Origin: Paenibacillus woosongensis
GTDB lineage: Bacteria; Bacillota; Bacilli; Paenibacillales; Paenibacillaceae
Reading direction: 5' to 3'
Length of the DNA stretch: 64,000 nucleotides
Assembly (NCBI RefSeq): GCF_009725165.1
Contig: NZ_WNZW01000016.1
Coordinates: forward strand, 1 to 64,000
In this document: piece after piece, positions 15,633 through 24,329 of the stretch
How positions within the stretch are numbered: position 1 is the stretch's first letter
Layout of the letters: each line of letters begins with the position of its first letter
Translations under genes and position numbers: made by a program
Notes under the pieces: model-generated
What the model was told of the DNA's origin: nothing
The model's database searches: none
Seen by the model: only the letters and a program-made list of their open reading frames with translations

Positions 15633-17186
15633 ATGCTGATTACGGAGGCCGTTCAAACACACGCCGCCAGACAACCGGAGAAAACCGCGCTCGTCGTCGA
15701 TCACCGCCGGTTGACATACCAGGAGCTTGACAAGGCCATTAACGAGGCGGCTTGCGAACTTATGGCCTTTGAGAATAGCTTTAATGAAGCTGGGCATACG
15801 CTCGTCGGTTTCTTGCTGCATAACAGCGTGGAGTTCGTGCAATATTTTTTGGCTGCGGCAAAGCTCGGGATATGCTCAGCGCTATTCGATCCGAAATGGG
15901 CCGATGCAAATATCGAGGCGATTTTAGAGGAGTGCAGGCCTGCTATTTTGGTTGTTGGCATCGATTTGCTGCCTCGCTTGGCCAGTGTTCCTGATACGAC
16001 GAAGCTGATCGTCATTGACAGCGATTCCGCAGTGCAGGAGGAAATAAGGGGCCATAGCCGCGAAGGCAATACGGCTCCAGCCAGAGCTGGTTTTGCCGGA
16101 CACCGATTTCCCCGCAATTCAACTCCAGACAGCATATTCTATATGGGGTTTACTTCAGGAACCACTGGAATGCCGAAAGGCTTCCTTCGTGCTCAGCATT
16201 CATGGCTGGAGAGCTTCGCTCAGGCCAAGGAGGCATTTGGCTTAAGCGAAGCCGACCATGTTCTTGGTACCGGGCCGCTCGTACACTCTTTGACGATTTA
16301 TGCGGCGATTCAAACCTTGTATCTTGGCGGAACCTTCTATCTCCCGCGAAGATTCAAGGCCGCGCCAGCGCTGGCTATGCTGGAAGCCTGTCCCATTACC
16401 CATATTTATCTCGTTCCAACGATATTCGAAGCGCTGTACTATGAAGCGATCTCGCAAACCCCTGTTTTTGCTGCGCCGCAGGTAAAATCATTAATCACGA
16501 CGGGAGACAAGTGGACACCGGAATCGAAGGTGAAGGCAGGGGAGGTCTTTCCTCAGGCAGGCATTTACGAATTCTATGGCGCTTCCGAGCTCAGCTTCGT
16601 CACGGTGCTGGATCCGGCAGGCAACGAAGCTAGACCGGACTCGATCGGCAAGCCGTTTAACGGAGTGGAGGTGTCCTTGCGCAAGCCTGACGGTACAGAA
16701 GCAGGGGCAGGTGAAGTGGGACAGATTTTTATCAGAAGCGGCATGATTTTCTCCGGCTACTTCAATCATGCTGACGAAACGAAGCAGGTTATCCATGGAG
16801 AGTGGGCAACGGTAGGAGATCTGGCGATGAGGGACTCAGAAGGCTTCCTCTATATGGTGGGCAGAAGCAACAATATGATCATCAGCGGTGGGCTTAACAT
16901 TTATCCCGAAGAAATCGAGAAAATTTTGCTGTCGTTAGAGGAAATCGAGGAGGCCATTGTAGCTGGATTGCCTGACGCCTACTGGGGGCAAAAGGTCGTG
17001 GCTCTCGTGAAAGCAAAACAGGACGCGGTGATCAGCGATCAGGATATTATGGCGCACTGCCGCAAACGGCTGGCCAGCTATAAATGCCCGAAGGAAATTT
17101 TGCGGGTCGAATCTTTCCCTTACACGAACAGCGGCAAAATATCGCGCGCGTCCATCCATGATTGGCTGGCCGGAAGGGTGGTGTGA
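15633..17186 (+). CDS. acyl-CoA ligase, AMP-forming (YhfT-like)
   Basis: A 517-residue adenylate-forming enzyme that activates a carboxylic acid with ATP and CoA. Motifs are MGFTSGTTGMPKGF (P-loop, about 171-184), YEFYGASELSF, VGDLAMRDSEGFLYMVGR and the late lysine in NSGKISRASIHDW. ATG 15633 follows AAGGTGA; an in-frame GTG at 15624 overlaps that site. In B. subtilis a comparable ligase (yhfT) lies with bioY (yhfU) and a thiolase (yhfS) in one biotin-regulated operon, and the same trio is seen here. The natural acid is unknown; a fatty or dicarboxylic acid is likely. It ends 2 nt before the thiolase. Confidence 0.85.
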   Translation: MLITEAVQTHAARQPEKTALVVDHRRLTYQELDKAINEAACELMAFENSFNEAGHTLVGFLLHNSVEFVQYFLAAAKLGICSALFDPKWADANIEAILEECRPAILVVGIDLLPRLASVPDTTKLIVIDSDSAVQEEIRGHSREGNTAPARAGFAGHRFPRNSTPDSIFYMGFTSGTTGMPKGFLRAQHSWLESFAQAKEAFGLSEADHVLGTGPLVHSLTIYAAIQTLYLGGTFYLPRRFKAAPALAMLEACPITHIYLVPTIFEALYYEAISQTPVFAAPQVKSLITTGDKWTPESKVKAGEVFPQAGIYEFYGASELSFVTVLDPAGNEARPDSIGKPFNGVEVSLRKPDGTEAGAGEVGQIFIRSGMIFSGYFNHADETKQVIHGEWATVGDLAMRDSEGFLYMVGRSNNMIISGGLNIYPEEIEKILLSLEEIEEAIVAGLPDAYWGQKVVALVKAKQDAVISDQDIMAHCRKRLASYKCPKEILRVESFPYTNSGKISRASIHDWLAGRVV

Positions 17187-17188
17187 GT

Positions 17189-18358
17189 ATGTCCATTCCT
17201 GTGATTGTAGCTGCCAAACGAACGGCCATCGGCAAATATGGAGGAATGTTCAGGGAGATTCCACCCGAGTTGCTCGCCGCAGAGGTCATTCGAGCTATTC
17301 TGGGCGAAACCTCCGTGAACCCTGGGGATATCGATGACGTAATCCTCGGCAATGCAGTTGGCCCTGGCGGCAATATCGCCAGATTGTCCGCTTTAACCGC
17401 CGGACTGCCGGTGGAGGTACCAGGAGTTACGGTCGATCGTCAATGTGGCTCGGGTCTCGAAGCGATCCATTTGGCGGCGCGGCTGATTCAGGCTGGAGCG
17501 GGCGAGATCTATTTGGCGGGCGGTGTGGAGAGCACAAGCCGAGCGCCGTGGAAGATCGAGAAGCCTCTTTCTTTATATGGCCGAGGATTTCCAGTTATTA
17601 TGGGCCGCGCAAGGTTCTCTCCTGATTTTATCGGCGATCCGGATATGGGCAAGGCCGCGAATAATGTTGCTAACAAATATGGGATCACCAGGGAGCAGCA
17701 GGATTTATTTGCGCTTCATAGCCAAAACAAGGCCGTAGACTCGATCCGCAGCGGGCGCTTTCAAGGTGAAATCGTGCCGGTCTCCATTACGGCAGAGCGT
17801 GAAGCAATCATCATCGATACGGATGAATGTCCGCGCCCGGGCACAACGCTCGAGAAGCTCGCGGCTCTGCCGCCCGCATTCGATGCCGACGGCACGGTAA
17901 CCGCGGGCAATGCTTGCCCGGTCAATGACGGTGCAGCGATCGTCCTGTTGATGTCACTCAAGATGGCCCGCTCATTAGGCTTGCAGCCTGTCATGCAGTT
18001 CGTCGATTCGGCCGCAGCTGGCGTTGATCCGAATTATTTAGGAATCGGTCCGGTACCCGCAGTAAGCAAGCTGCTCGCAAGAAACAGCCTGACGGTAGGT
18101 GATCTCGATATCGTGGAATTCAATGAAGCTTTTGCCTCGCAGGTGCTGGCCTCTTTACAGCAGCTGAGCATACCGGAGGATATCGTCAATGTCGGCGGCG
18201 GGGCTATTGCGCTGGGCCATCCTTACGGAGCCTCCGGCGCCATTCTCGTCACACGCCTGTTCAGCGAAATGCGGAGCATGGACGCTGCAAGGGGCGTGAC
18301 GACGCTTGGTATCGGCGGCGGACTGGGGCTCGCGACGTTATGGGAGAAATGCGTATAA
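17189..18358 (+). CDS. thiolase-family acyltransferase (YhfS-like) with altered second cysteine
   Basis: A 389-residue thiolase-fold protein. The nucleophile motif VDRQCGSGLEA puts the reactive cysteine at C86, the NEAF motif and GHPYGASGA (His344) are intact. The C-terminal motif, normally CIGGG with the catalytic base cysteine, reads GIGGGLG, giving glycine at 374. A thiolase without that cysteine may be impaired in Claisen condensation or cleavage, or may use another base. ATG follows AAGGGTGG. By synteny it corresponds to B. subtilis YhfS. It works with the upstream ligase and the downstream SDR. Confidence 0.85.
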   Translation: MSIPVIVAAKRTAIGKYGGMFREIPPELLAAEVIRAILGETSVNPGDIDDVILGNAVGPGGNIARLSALTAGLPVEVPGVTVDRQCGSGLEAIHLAARLIQAGAGEIYLAGGVESTSRAPWKIEKPLSLYGRGFPVIMGRARFSPDFIGDPDMGKAANNVANKYGITREQQDLFALHSQNKAVDSIRSGRFQGEIVPVSITAEREAIIIDTDECPRPGTTLEKLAALPPAFDADGTVTAGNACPVNDGAAIVLLMSLKMARSLGLQPVMQFVDSAAAGVDPNYLGIGPVPAVSKLLARNSLTVGDLDIVEFNEAFASQVLASLQQLSIPEDIVNVGGGAIALGHPYGASGAILVTRLFSEMRSMDAARGVTTLGIGGGLGLATLWEKCV

Positions 18359-18373
18359 AAAGGAGGCAACTGC

Positions 18374-19222
18374 ATGCACCTTAATCAGCAAACTGCAGTA
18401 ATAACCGGCTCCACCCGCGGTATCGGCCGAGCGATCGCCCATAGAATGGCACAAGAAGGTGCCCGGGTGGTCGTCAACGGTACCGATGCAAGCCGTGTTA
18501 ACGCAGTTGTTGAGGAAATTCGCCAAAACGGCGGCGTCGCCATTGGCATCGCCGAACCAGTCCATACGATGGAGGGCGGAGCCCGGATCATCTCCGCGGC
18601 GACGGCGGAGTTCGGCCAGGTGGATATTCTGGTGAACAACGCTGGAATTATCCGCGATAAAATGGCGCACAAGCTTGGCGAAGAAGATTGGGACGCTGTG
18701 ATCAGCATTCATTTGAAAGGAGCCTTCTCCTGCATTCGGGCCGCGCTGCCGGGCATGAGGGAGAGGAGACAGGGCTGTATCATCAATATGACCTCAACAG
18801 CGGGCTTAACCGGAACAGCGGGTCAGCTCAATTACAGCGCGGCTAAAGCCGGCTTGCTCGGCATGACGTGGACGCTGGCACTGGAGCTCCGGCATTACGG
18901 AATCAGCGTCAATGCCATCGCTCCGGCGGCCTTGACGGACATGACTGCTCCGTATATCGAGCGGGCGAGACGGGATGCAGAGGCTGCGGGCCAAAACCTC
19001 CCCGATTACTGGCGGGTCGGAACGCCCGAAGAGGCTGCCGAGCTGGCGGTGGCGCTAAGCCTGCCGCAGACCCGGGGAATTAGCGGTGAAATATTCTCCG
19101 TTAACGGCGGCGATATCGGATTATGGGCACGACCCAAGCATGAGTTGCTGACCTCGCGTACATCGGGAAATTGGAAGGCCAGCGAAATTGCCGCCGAATT
19201 ATTGACCAAATCGCCGAATTGA
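18374..19222 (+). CDS. short-chain dehydrogenase/reductase, FabG/PhaB-like
   Basis: A 282-residue classical SDR. The cofactor motif is TGSTRGIG (residues 11-18), NNAG is at 88-91, and the catalytic triad is Ser141, Tyr154 and Lys158. Arg15 and the VVNGTD region do not show the acidic residue typical of strict NAD enzymes, so NADP is plausible. ATG lies behind AAAAGGAGG. In context it would interconvert 3-hydroxyacyl and 3-oxoacyl thioesters between the MaoC hydratase and the thiolase. A C-terminal extension of about 30 residues beyond the usual NGG end is unusual for FabG. Confidence 0.83.
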   Translation: MHLNQQTAVITGSTRGIGRAIAHRMAQEGARVVVNGTDASRVNAVVEEIRQNGGVAIGIAEPVHTMEGGARIISAATAEFGQVDILVNNAGIIRDKMAHKLGEEDWDAVISIHLKGAFSCIRAALPGMRERRQGCIINMTSTAGLTGTAGQLNYSAAKAGLLGMTWTLALELRHYGISVNAIAPAALTDMTAPYIERARRDAEAAGQNLPDYWRVGTPEEAAELAVALSLPQTRGISGEIFSVNGGDIGLWARPKHELLTSRTSGNWKASEIAAELLTKSPN

Positions 19223-19242
19223 TCGAGCTATGGGGGAATGCC

Positions 19243-20496
19243 TTGTTGAAAAAGAAAAGAATATTTATCGGCATGATGGCCGGAATGGGCAGGGTCAACC
19301 GCTGCTTGCCCATCGCACTCAAGCTTCGGGACATGGGGCATGAGGTCGCTTTTACGATTTGGGGAAATGCGGGCGCAGCCATGGAGGAGCTCGGCTTTGA
19401 AGCTATCCCGATTCCGCCTATTCCGGAGCCGAAGGGCCAAACATTCGATCCCGATTTTGCGGATTTCAATCAATTTCTGGCGATGATGGGTTATGCCGAC
19501 CCGGTATATATGAAGAACGAGCTTGAATCCAGGCTGGGTGTAACGTCGGCCTTCAAGCCGGATCTCGTGCTCACAGATTCCAGTTTATCGGCGGCTTTCA
19601 TTGCCCGCAAGCTTGGAATTCCGCTTGTTTCCATCCACCAGTCCTGCTCCCTTCCCGGAGGCGTGCCATTTAACCCAGAGGCAGCAGCAGAACCGATAGA
19701 TGACGGCGCCGGTAATGCCAATGATGCCGGTAATGCCGGTAATACTGTCACTGTGGCGCTAAACGAGACGCTTGCTTTGCACAGACTGGAACAGAGCGAC
19801 AATGTCTTGACCTTCTTGGCCGGCGATTTAGCAATTGTGCCAAGCATCCCAGAATTTGATCCCGTAGATCCAAGGGCCCTTTCAATCCCCCTGGAATATG
19901 TTGGTCCGATCGTCTGGAGGGATGACAGCGTGGCAGGTCTGCCGCCGTCCTGGTTGGCCGAGGAGCGGAGCGTGGCCGGGAAGAGACGCGTATTCGTGTA
20001 TACGAGCAGGCTCGTGGAATGGGGTGTCGAGAGCGGTGGACATATTTTCAGGGAAGTGGTCCATGCGCTGGGTAATACGTCTACGGAAATACTAATCGCT
20101 ACGGGCTTTAATCCGCTGGAAGGGGATCGGGGGAAAATTCCTCCGAATGTGAGCTTTGCGACTTACGTATCCGGGGTGATGGCGGCAGAGCGAAGCGATA
20201 TTATGATACACCACGGCGGGCACGGGAGCTGCATGACGACGCTATTGACAGGCACACCTTCATTGATGATTCCTACCTGGGCGGAAAGGGAGTTCAACGC
20301 TAGGCAGCTGCACCATATTGGCGGCGGCCGTATGATCCGCCCTAACGAAATGACGGGGCAGCGGCTGGCGGAAACCGTGGATACGATGCTCGGCGGGGGT
20401 GCTTTGGAGCAGGCGCAAACATTACGGGACAGCATTGCTTCCCGTCATTACGGAGGCGCAGAGCGCGCTGCCGCCTTAATTAACGGACTGCTGTAG
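19243..20496 (+). CDS. GT1-family (UGT/MGT-like) glycosyltransferase
   Basis: A GT-B fold enzyme of about 417 residues that transfers sugar from a nucleotide donor, probably to a lipophilic acceptor. The N-terminal domain starts with KKRIFIGMMAGMGRVNRCLP; the donor site is IMIHHGGHGSCMTTLLTGTPSLMIP. Around residues 140-160 a low-complexity insert of repeated AGN/NDAGNAG units (DNA about 19710-19745) lies in the interdomain region. No ATG is available near the conserved start; two adjacent TTG codons (19243, 19246) follow GGGGGAA, and I take the first. It follows the SDR after 20 nt and probably shares its transcript. Confidence 0.82.
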   Translation: MLKKKRIFIGMMAGMGRVNRCLPIALKLRDMGHEVAFTIWGNAGAAMEELGFEAIPIPPIPEPKGQTFDPDFADFNQFLAMMGYADPVYMKNELESRLGVTSAFKPDLVLTDSSLSAAFIARKLGIPLVSIHQSCSLPGGVPFNPEAAAEPIDDGAGNANDAGNAGNTVTVALNETLALHRLEQSDNVLTFLAGDLAIVPSIPEFDPVDPRALSIPLEYVGPIVWRDDSVAGLPPSWLAEERSVAGKRRVFVYTSRLVEWGVESGGHIFREVVHALGNTSTEILIATGFNPLEGDRGKIPPNVSFATYVSGVMAAERSDIMIHHGGHGSCMTTLLTGTPSLMIPTWAEREFNARQLHHIGGGRMIRPNEMTGQRLAETVDTMLGGGALEQAQTLRDSIASRHYGGAERAAALINGLL

Positions 20497-20536
20497 GCGT
20501 TGCGCATAGATTGACTAATAAAAGGAGCTAACGGCT

Positions 20537-20608
20537 TTGCCCTATCAATTTCGGCCACGATGCAATGCATGTTCCCGGGCTGCGGGCCGAGAAAGGAGAA
20601 TTCTATGA
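20537..20608 (+). CDS. possible 23-residue leader peptide coupled to the GT2 gene
   Basis: AAAGGAG (20521-20527) is followed after 9 nt by TTG and 22 further codons. The TGA overlaps the ATG of the glycosyltransferase as ATGA. The peptide is basic and contains a CxxC (CNAC). It could be a translated leader for coupling. The alternative is that it is fortuitous, since the GT2 gene has its own AAAGGAG. Confidence 0.2.
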   Translation: MPYQFRPRCNACSRAAGRERRIL

Positions 20609-21741
20609 AGGCTAGCATTGTCATACTGGCCTATAATCAGAAAGAAATTATCGAAGCCTGCCTGACTTCCCTATCCCGTCAATATCTGCAGGAGGGGGAT
20701 GGCTTCGAGGTCATACTCGTCGATAACGGATCAACGGATGGCACAGGAGAAATGATTCATCAATTAGCGGTAAATTACCCGCTAACTTATAAATACATCC
20801 CGGACACGGCGGAATCGAGCAGAGCTGTTTCCCGTAATCAGGGCATTGTAAGCTCAAGCGGTGATATCGTTATTTTTCTGGATGGGGATCAAATTCCCGG
20901 ACCGGGGTTCGTCGCCGAGCATTTGCGCGTTCATAAATTTGCGGAGGACAAGCTTGTCATCGGCTTTAGAAGATATTTGGAGCAAGGAGCGATCGCTGGG
21001 GGGCGAGGAAAAGCGCTTTTTGAAGCAGGCAGCTTGCCGCCCTTTGAGGAAGATGAACGGTTTTGGCTGATGGAGCGGTTCTCCGAGAATGCCGGAGCGC
21101 TTCGTACGGCCTGGCATCTGTTCTTCAGCTGCAATATATCGGTCAGAAGAGAGAGACTGATCGGAGCCGGCATGTTTAATGACGGTTTCGTGGGCTGGGG
21201 ACTGGAGGACAGCGAGCTCGGCTACAGGCTGGAGCAGGGAGGCGGTTCGTTTATTTTCAACAAGAGCGCGCTTGCCTATCATGTCCATCATCCTTCCGAA
21301 TTCAATGAGGCCCGTTACGCTGGCTGGCTGGCGAATTTGCAGCATTTCATCTCCCGCCACCCGTCCTTTGAAGTAGAAGCGCAAAAAATCCTGGCGGAAT
21401 TTTTCAATCCGCAAATCAGAATTTCCTGGTGGGACTGCTACGTAAGGTTCGAGAATGTCGTCCGGGCCTATCAAGGGTATGAAGGGAGCCGTTATCCCGT
21501 CAGCATTATCGTGGTTTATAAGCATAGCACCGAAGCGGTCAATGCGATTACTTCCGAGGCAGCAGGCAGGGAAGTCGCTGTGATCGATCAAACCGCATTA
21601 TCCGATCTCGATCTTATCTGCCAGTCGATCAGGCAAGCTTACGATGTACTTTACTATAAACACCCTACCGAGAGGCAGCTTGTCGAGCTGTACCGCATAT
21701 TTGCAGCCAGAGGAATTTGGAGGCAGCAGGTGTTCGACTGA
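20605..21741 (+). CDS. family 2 glycosyltransferase with galactosyltransferase-like C-terminal motif
   Basis: A 378-residue GT-A enzyme. It opens with SIVILAYNQKEIIEACLTSL, has VDNGSTDGT and the metal-binding FLDGDQIPG (DxD), then GWGLEDSELGYRLEQGGG, the acceptor-side motif shared with chondroitin polymerase and beta-galactosyltransferase C-domains. No transmembrane segment is seen, so it acts at the cytosolic face. ATG 20605 follows AAAGGAG. Together with the GT1 gene upstream it suggests that a glycosylated product is made by this cluster. Acceptor and donor are unknown. Confidence 0.82.
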   Translation: MKASIVILAYNQKEIIEACLTSLSRQYLQEGDGFEVILVDNGSTDGTGEMIHQLAVNYPLTYKYIPDTAESSRAVSRNQGIVSSSGDIVIFLDGDQIPGPGFVAEHLRVHKFAEDKLVIGFRRYLEQGAIAGGRGKALFEAGSLPPFEEDERFWLMERFSENAGALRTAWHLFFSCNISVRRERLIGAGMFNDGFVGWGLEDSELGYRLEQGGGSFIFNKSALAYHVHHPSEFNEARYAGWLANLQHFISRHPSFEVEAQKILAEFFNPQIRISWWDCYVRFENVVRAYQGYEGSRYPVSIIVVYKHSTEAVNAITSEAAGREVAVIDQTALSDLDLICQSIRQAYDVLYYKHPTERQLVELYRIFAARGIWRQQVFD

Positions 21742-21803
21742 GTTGGGATCGCTTTAATATCAGGTCATAATCGGATCATATTCATAAGGAGTTGAAAGGA
21801 AGC

Positions 21804-22973
21804 ATGAATTTTGAACTGACCGAAGAGCAGAAGCACATTCAACGCACCGTACGCCAATTTGTTGCCGATGAGCTCATTCCTTTAGAACGCCAGCTGCTTC
21901 TCAACGAGCGAGAGGGCAGGCAGGGGATCAGCCGGGAGCAGCTCAGAACGCTTCAGAACAAAGCTAGAGACCTCGGGCTTTGGGGCATAGAAACGCCGCA
22001 AAGATACGGGGGAGCTAATCTGGGTACGATCACAAGCGCCATCGTAAAAATGGAGCTGGGCCGCACCTGCGTTCCTTTTGTACTGGGCGGGGAGGCTGAT
22101 AACATCCTGTTCATGTGCAATGAGAAGCAGATGGAACGGTATTTGTACCCGGTCATTGCCGGGGAAAGGCAGTCCTGCTTTGCGCTTACCGAACGGGCAG
22201 CCGGGTCGGATGCAAGCAATATCCAAATGTCGGCCAAGCGGACGGTTGGCGGATGGATTTTGAATGGCGAGAAGGCTTTTATTACGAATGGAAACGAGGC
22301 GGATTTCGCCATTGTCTTTGCCGTGACCAATCCATCAACCGGCAAGAACAAAGGTATTACCTGTTTTCTTGTCGACCGGGAAATGGGCTGGACGTCGGAA
22401 CCGATTCTGACGATGGGCGGAGATAAAAGCCCCTCCTTGCTGACGTTTGACCATGTGCTCGTTCCCGATGAGAATGTGCTCGGCGAAGTGGATCACGGGC
22501 TCACGATGGCAATGCAGTGGATCAGCAGAGGACGCTGGGTCGTTCCGGCCATTGCGGTCGGGGCGTCGGAGAGGCTGCTGCAGATGGCGATCGATTATGC
22601 GAACGAAAGGGTGACCTTCGGCGAAACACTGGCTTCCAGGCAGAGTATTCAATGGATGATTGCCGATTCCGCGGTTGAGGTCGAGGCGCTGAAATGGCTT
22701 GTCCTGCATACGGCATGGCGGGTGGAAAAACAGCTTGATGCGCGTCATCATGCCTCCATGTCGAAGTTGTACGGTGCGGGCGTCGCCAACCAAGTCGTTG
22801 ACAGGGTGCTGCAAATTTACGGCGGCATGGGTTATTCCAAAGATCTGCCGATCGAGCGCTGGTACCGGGAGATGAGAGTATGGCGCATCTATGAGGGAAC
22901 GGATGAAATTCAGCGGCTCATTATTGCGCGAAACCTGCTGAAAGGAAATGTGAAGATCGGTCATTGGGATTAG
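21804..22973 (+). CDS. acyl-CoA dehydrogenase
   Basis: A 389-residue FAD enzyme forming trans-2-enoyl-CoA. The three-domain layout is visible: a helical N-terminus (ELTEEQKHIQRTVRQFVADE), a middle beta domain with CFALTERAAGSDASNIQ and GEKAFITNG, and a C-terminal helical domain with IYGGMGYSKDLPIERWYRE. The catalytic base is Glu364 in RIYEGTDEIQR, the short/medium-chain enzyme position. ATG 21804 follows AAAGGAAGC. It ends overlapping by 4 nt the stop of the convergent MaoC gene. No electron-transfer flavoprotein genes are adjacent. Confidence 0.9.
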   Translation: MNFELTEEQKHIQRTVRQFVADELIPLERQLLLNEREGRQGISREQLRTLQNKARDLGLWGIETPQRYGGANLGTITSAIVKMELGRTCVPFVLGGEADNILFMCNEKQMERYLYPVIAGERQSCFALTERAAGSDASNIQMSAKRTVGGWILNGEKAFITNGNEADFAIVFAVTNPSTGKNKGITCFLVDREMGWTSEPILTMGGDKSPSLLTFDHVLVPDENVLGEVDHGLTMAMQWISRGRWVVPAIAVGASERLLQMAIDYANERVTFGETLASRQSIQWMIADSAVEVEALKWLVLHTAWRVEKQLDARHHASMSKLYGAGVANQVVDRVLQIYGGMGYSKDLPIERWYREMRVWRIYEGTDEIQRLIIARNLLKGNVKIGHWD

Positions 22974-23998
22974 GCGAGTACATAATCGGCCGAACCGCTG
23001 TATGCCAATATGCGCTGCGATTGACCACTCGTAAAAGGAGCGTCCGCATAAGATTCAGAACACGATGAATCAGGCTCAGGCCGAACGATAGAAACCTCCA
23101 GGAGGCAATGGATAACCGGATTATTTTGGGCTTCTGCTTCATTGAGAATATCACCGTCGATGATAGTCTCTTTGTCCCCAGGCTGAGAGGGGACTACGGA
23201 CTGAACAATAACCTTGGCGAACACGGTGTCCCCTTCTACAATAGGCATGCGAAAGCGGCATTCCAAATTCCTGAGCGTCATAGGCGCGGTTTGCAGCTCC
23301 TGCAGCAGATTTCCGACCATGCCTAATACGAGCATGCCATGAGCCACCCGGCCGGGCAGCCCGAATTCTACTGCCTTCTGGGCATCCAAATGGATGGCAT
23401 TGTAATCGCCGGAAGCTGCGGCATAAGCGACAAGCATGTCCCCGGTTATCGTGCCGAGGCAGGCATCGATCAGTATGGTTCCCGGAATGAGAGAGCTCTC
23501 CTTATCCCATAGGCCGTACAGCGCGGAAGGTAAAGTATGCCGGGCAATCCTAGGGGTAGCTGGGTTGGTATGCGATTGGGGCCGCGGCTGTGGTTTTGGC
23601 TGATCCAGCAGAAGAAGGGTGGTATTCGCCTGCAATATGAGTTCCTCATGCGCATTCCTGACATCCATCACGCAATCCAGCAATTGCATTGGTCCTTGGG
23701 AACCTTCCGTTTCCCGTATGCTTGCCAGGTGAATTTGCCAGATAATCTCCTCATTATAGGGAAGAACCCGATAATACTGCAGCGTCTGCTGGCCGTGAAT
23801 GATAGTTTTGCCGCCTTGATCGTCTGGCAGCCAGGGAAGCTCTACGTTCTGCCACAGCGTAATAGGATACGTCAGAGGAACGATGGTAACACTAGAACGA
23901 AAGGCTGCGGGAAAGCCCTGCAGAAACGCACCGGTTCGTTCCTTGGTAATGATTGTGCGCTGCGGCGGTACTGAAGTTAGCTGCCATTGATCCATCAT
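22970..23998 (-). CDS. MaoC/FAS1-like dehydratase (enoyl-CoA hydratase 2 type)
   Basis: A 342-residue double hot-dog protein. Residues 1-150 form a FAS1-like dehydratase domain and 190-300 form a MaoC domain with the hydratase-2 motif SGDYNAIHLD (Asp and His catalytic) and RVAHGMLVLG. A proline-rich linker (QPKPQPRPQ) joins them. Start 23998 follows GGAGG at a 7-nt gap; the frame extends further upstream without a site. It is transcribed toward the acyl-CoA dehydrogenase and would hydrate its product to an (R)-3-hydroxyacyl-CoA. With the SDR this resembles the peroxisomal MFE-2 route. It is monocistronic, so it may be regulated separately. Confidence 0.82.
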   Translation of the reverse strand: MMDQWQLTSVPPQRTIITKERTGAFLQGFPAAFRSSVTIVPLTYPITLWQNVELPWLPDDQGGKTIIHGQQTLQYYRVLPYNEEIIWQIHLASIRETEGSQGPMQLLDCVMDVRNAHEELILQANTTLLLLDQPKPQPRPQSHTNPATPRIARHTLPSALYGLWDKESSLIPGTILIDACLGTITGDMLVAYAAASGDYNAIHLDAQKAVEFGLPGRVAHGMLVLGMVGNLLQELQTAPMTLRNLECRFRMPIVEGDTVFAKVIVQSVVPSQPGDKETIIDGDILNEAEAQNNPVIHCLLEVSIVRPEPDSSCSESYADAPFTSGQSQRILAYSGSADYVLA

Positions 23999-24108
23999 CG
24001 AGACTCCTCCATTCAAACAATAAAATGCGCGATACAAATGTATATTCCATAAAATTCCTCCCCTTTAATATAGCCGATCATTTCAAGCTGCTGCAATAAA
24101 TAACGTCC

Positions 24109-24145
24109 AAACCTGATTCTACGATGAATCGGGTTTATTTTGTTT
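24109..24145 (+). promoter_or_regulatory. terminator-like hairpin in the divergent gap before rhaB
   Basis: AAACCTGATTC (24109-24119) pairs with GAATCGGGTTT (one wobble) and is followed by ATTTTGTTT. It lies upstream of both divergent genes (MaoC and rhaB), so it closes no annotated gene on the + strand. It may stop antisense or stray transcripts entering the rhamnose operon. Confidence 0.45.
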
Positions 24146-24261
24146 CCCTATAAAATCAAGTAAAAATACAGACAAGCCCAGCTGAAACACAAAAACAAAA
24201 TAAAACCAATTACTAAATAAACAAAAACAGATATAAAAAAAGAAATAATTATGTATTATTG

Positions 24262-24291
24262 TTGACTTTTATGGTATTTTGGGATTAGGAT
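24262..24291 (+). promoter_or_regulatory. putative rhamnose operon promoter
   Basis: TTGACT (24262-24267) lies 18 nt from TAGGAT (24286-24291), about 40 nt before the rhaB start. Upstream, two AACAAAAACA-like direct repeats (about 24187-24201 and 24219-24233) are candidate binding sites for the DeoR-type regulator encoded in the operon. I saw no clear catabolite-response element. Confidence 0.4.
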
Positions 24292-24329
24292 GATGTCATA
24301 CCTTATTTTATTAAGGAGATGGGTATGGA

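Noticed and set aside
24187..24233. AACAAAAACA direct repeats as a definite RhaR operator
   Set aside because: The region is generally A-rich, so such repeats arise easily; kept only as a possibility in the promoter note.
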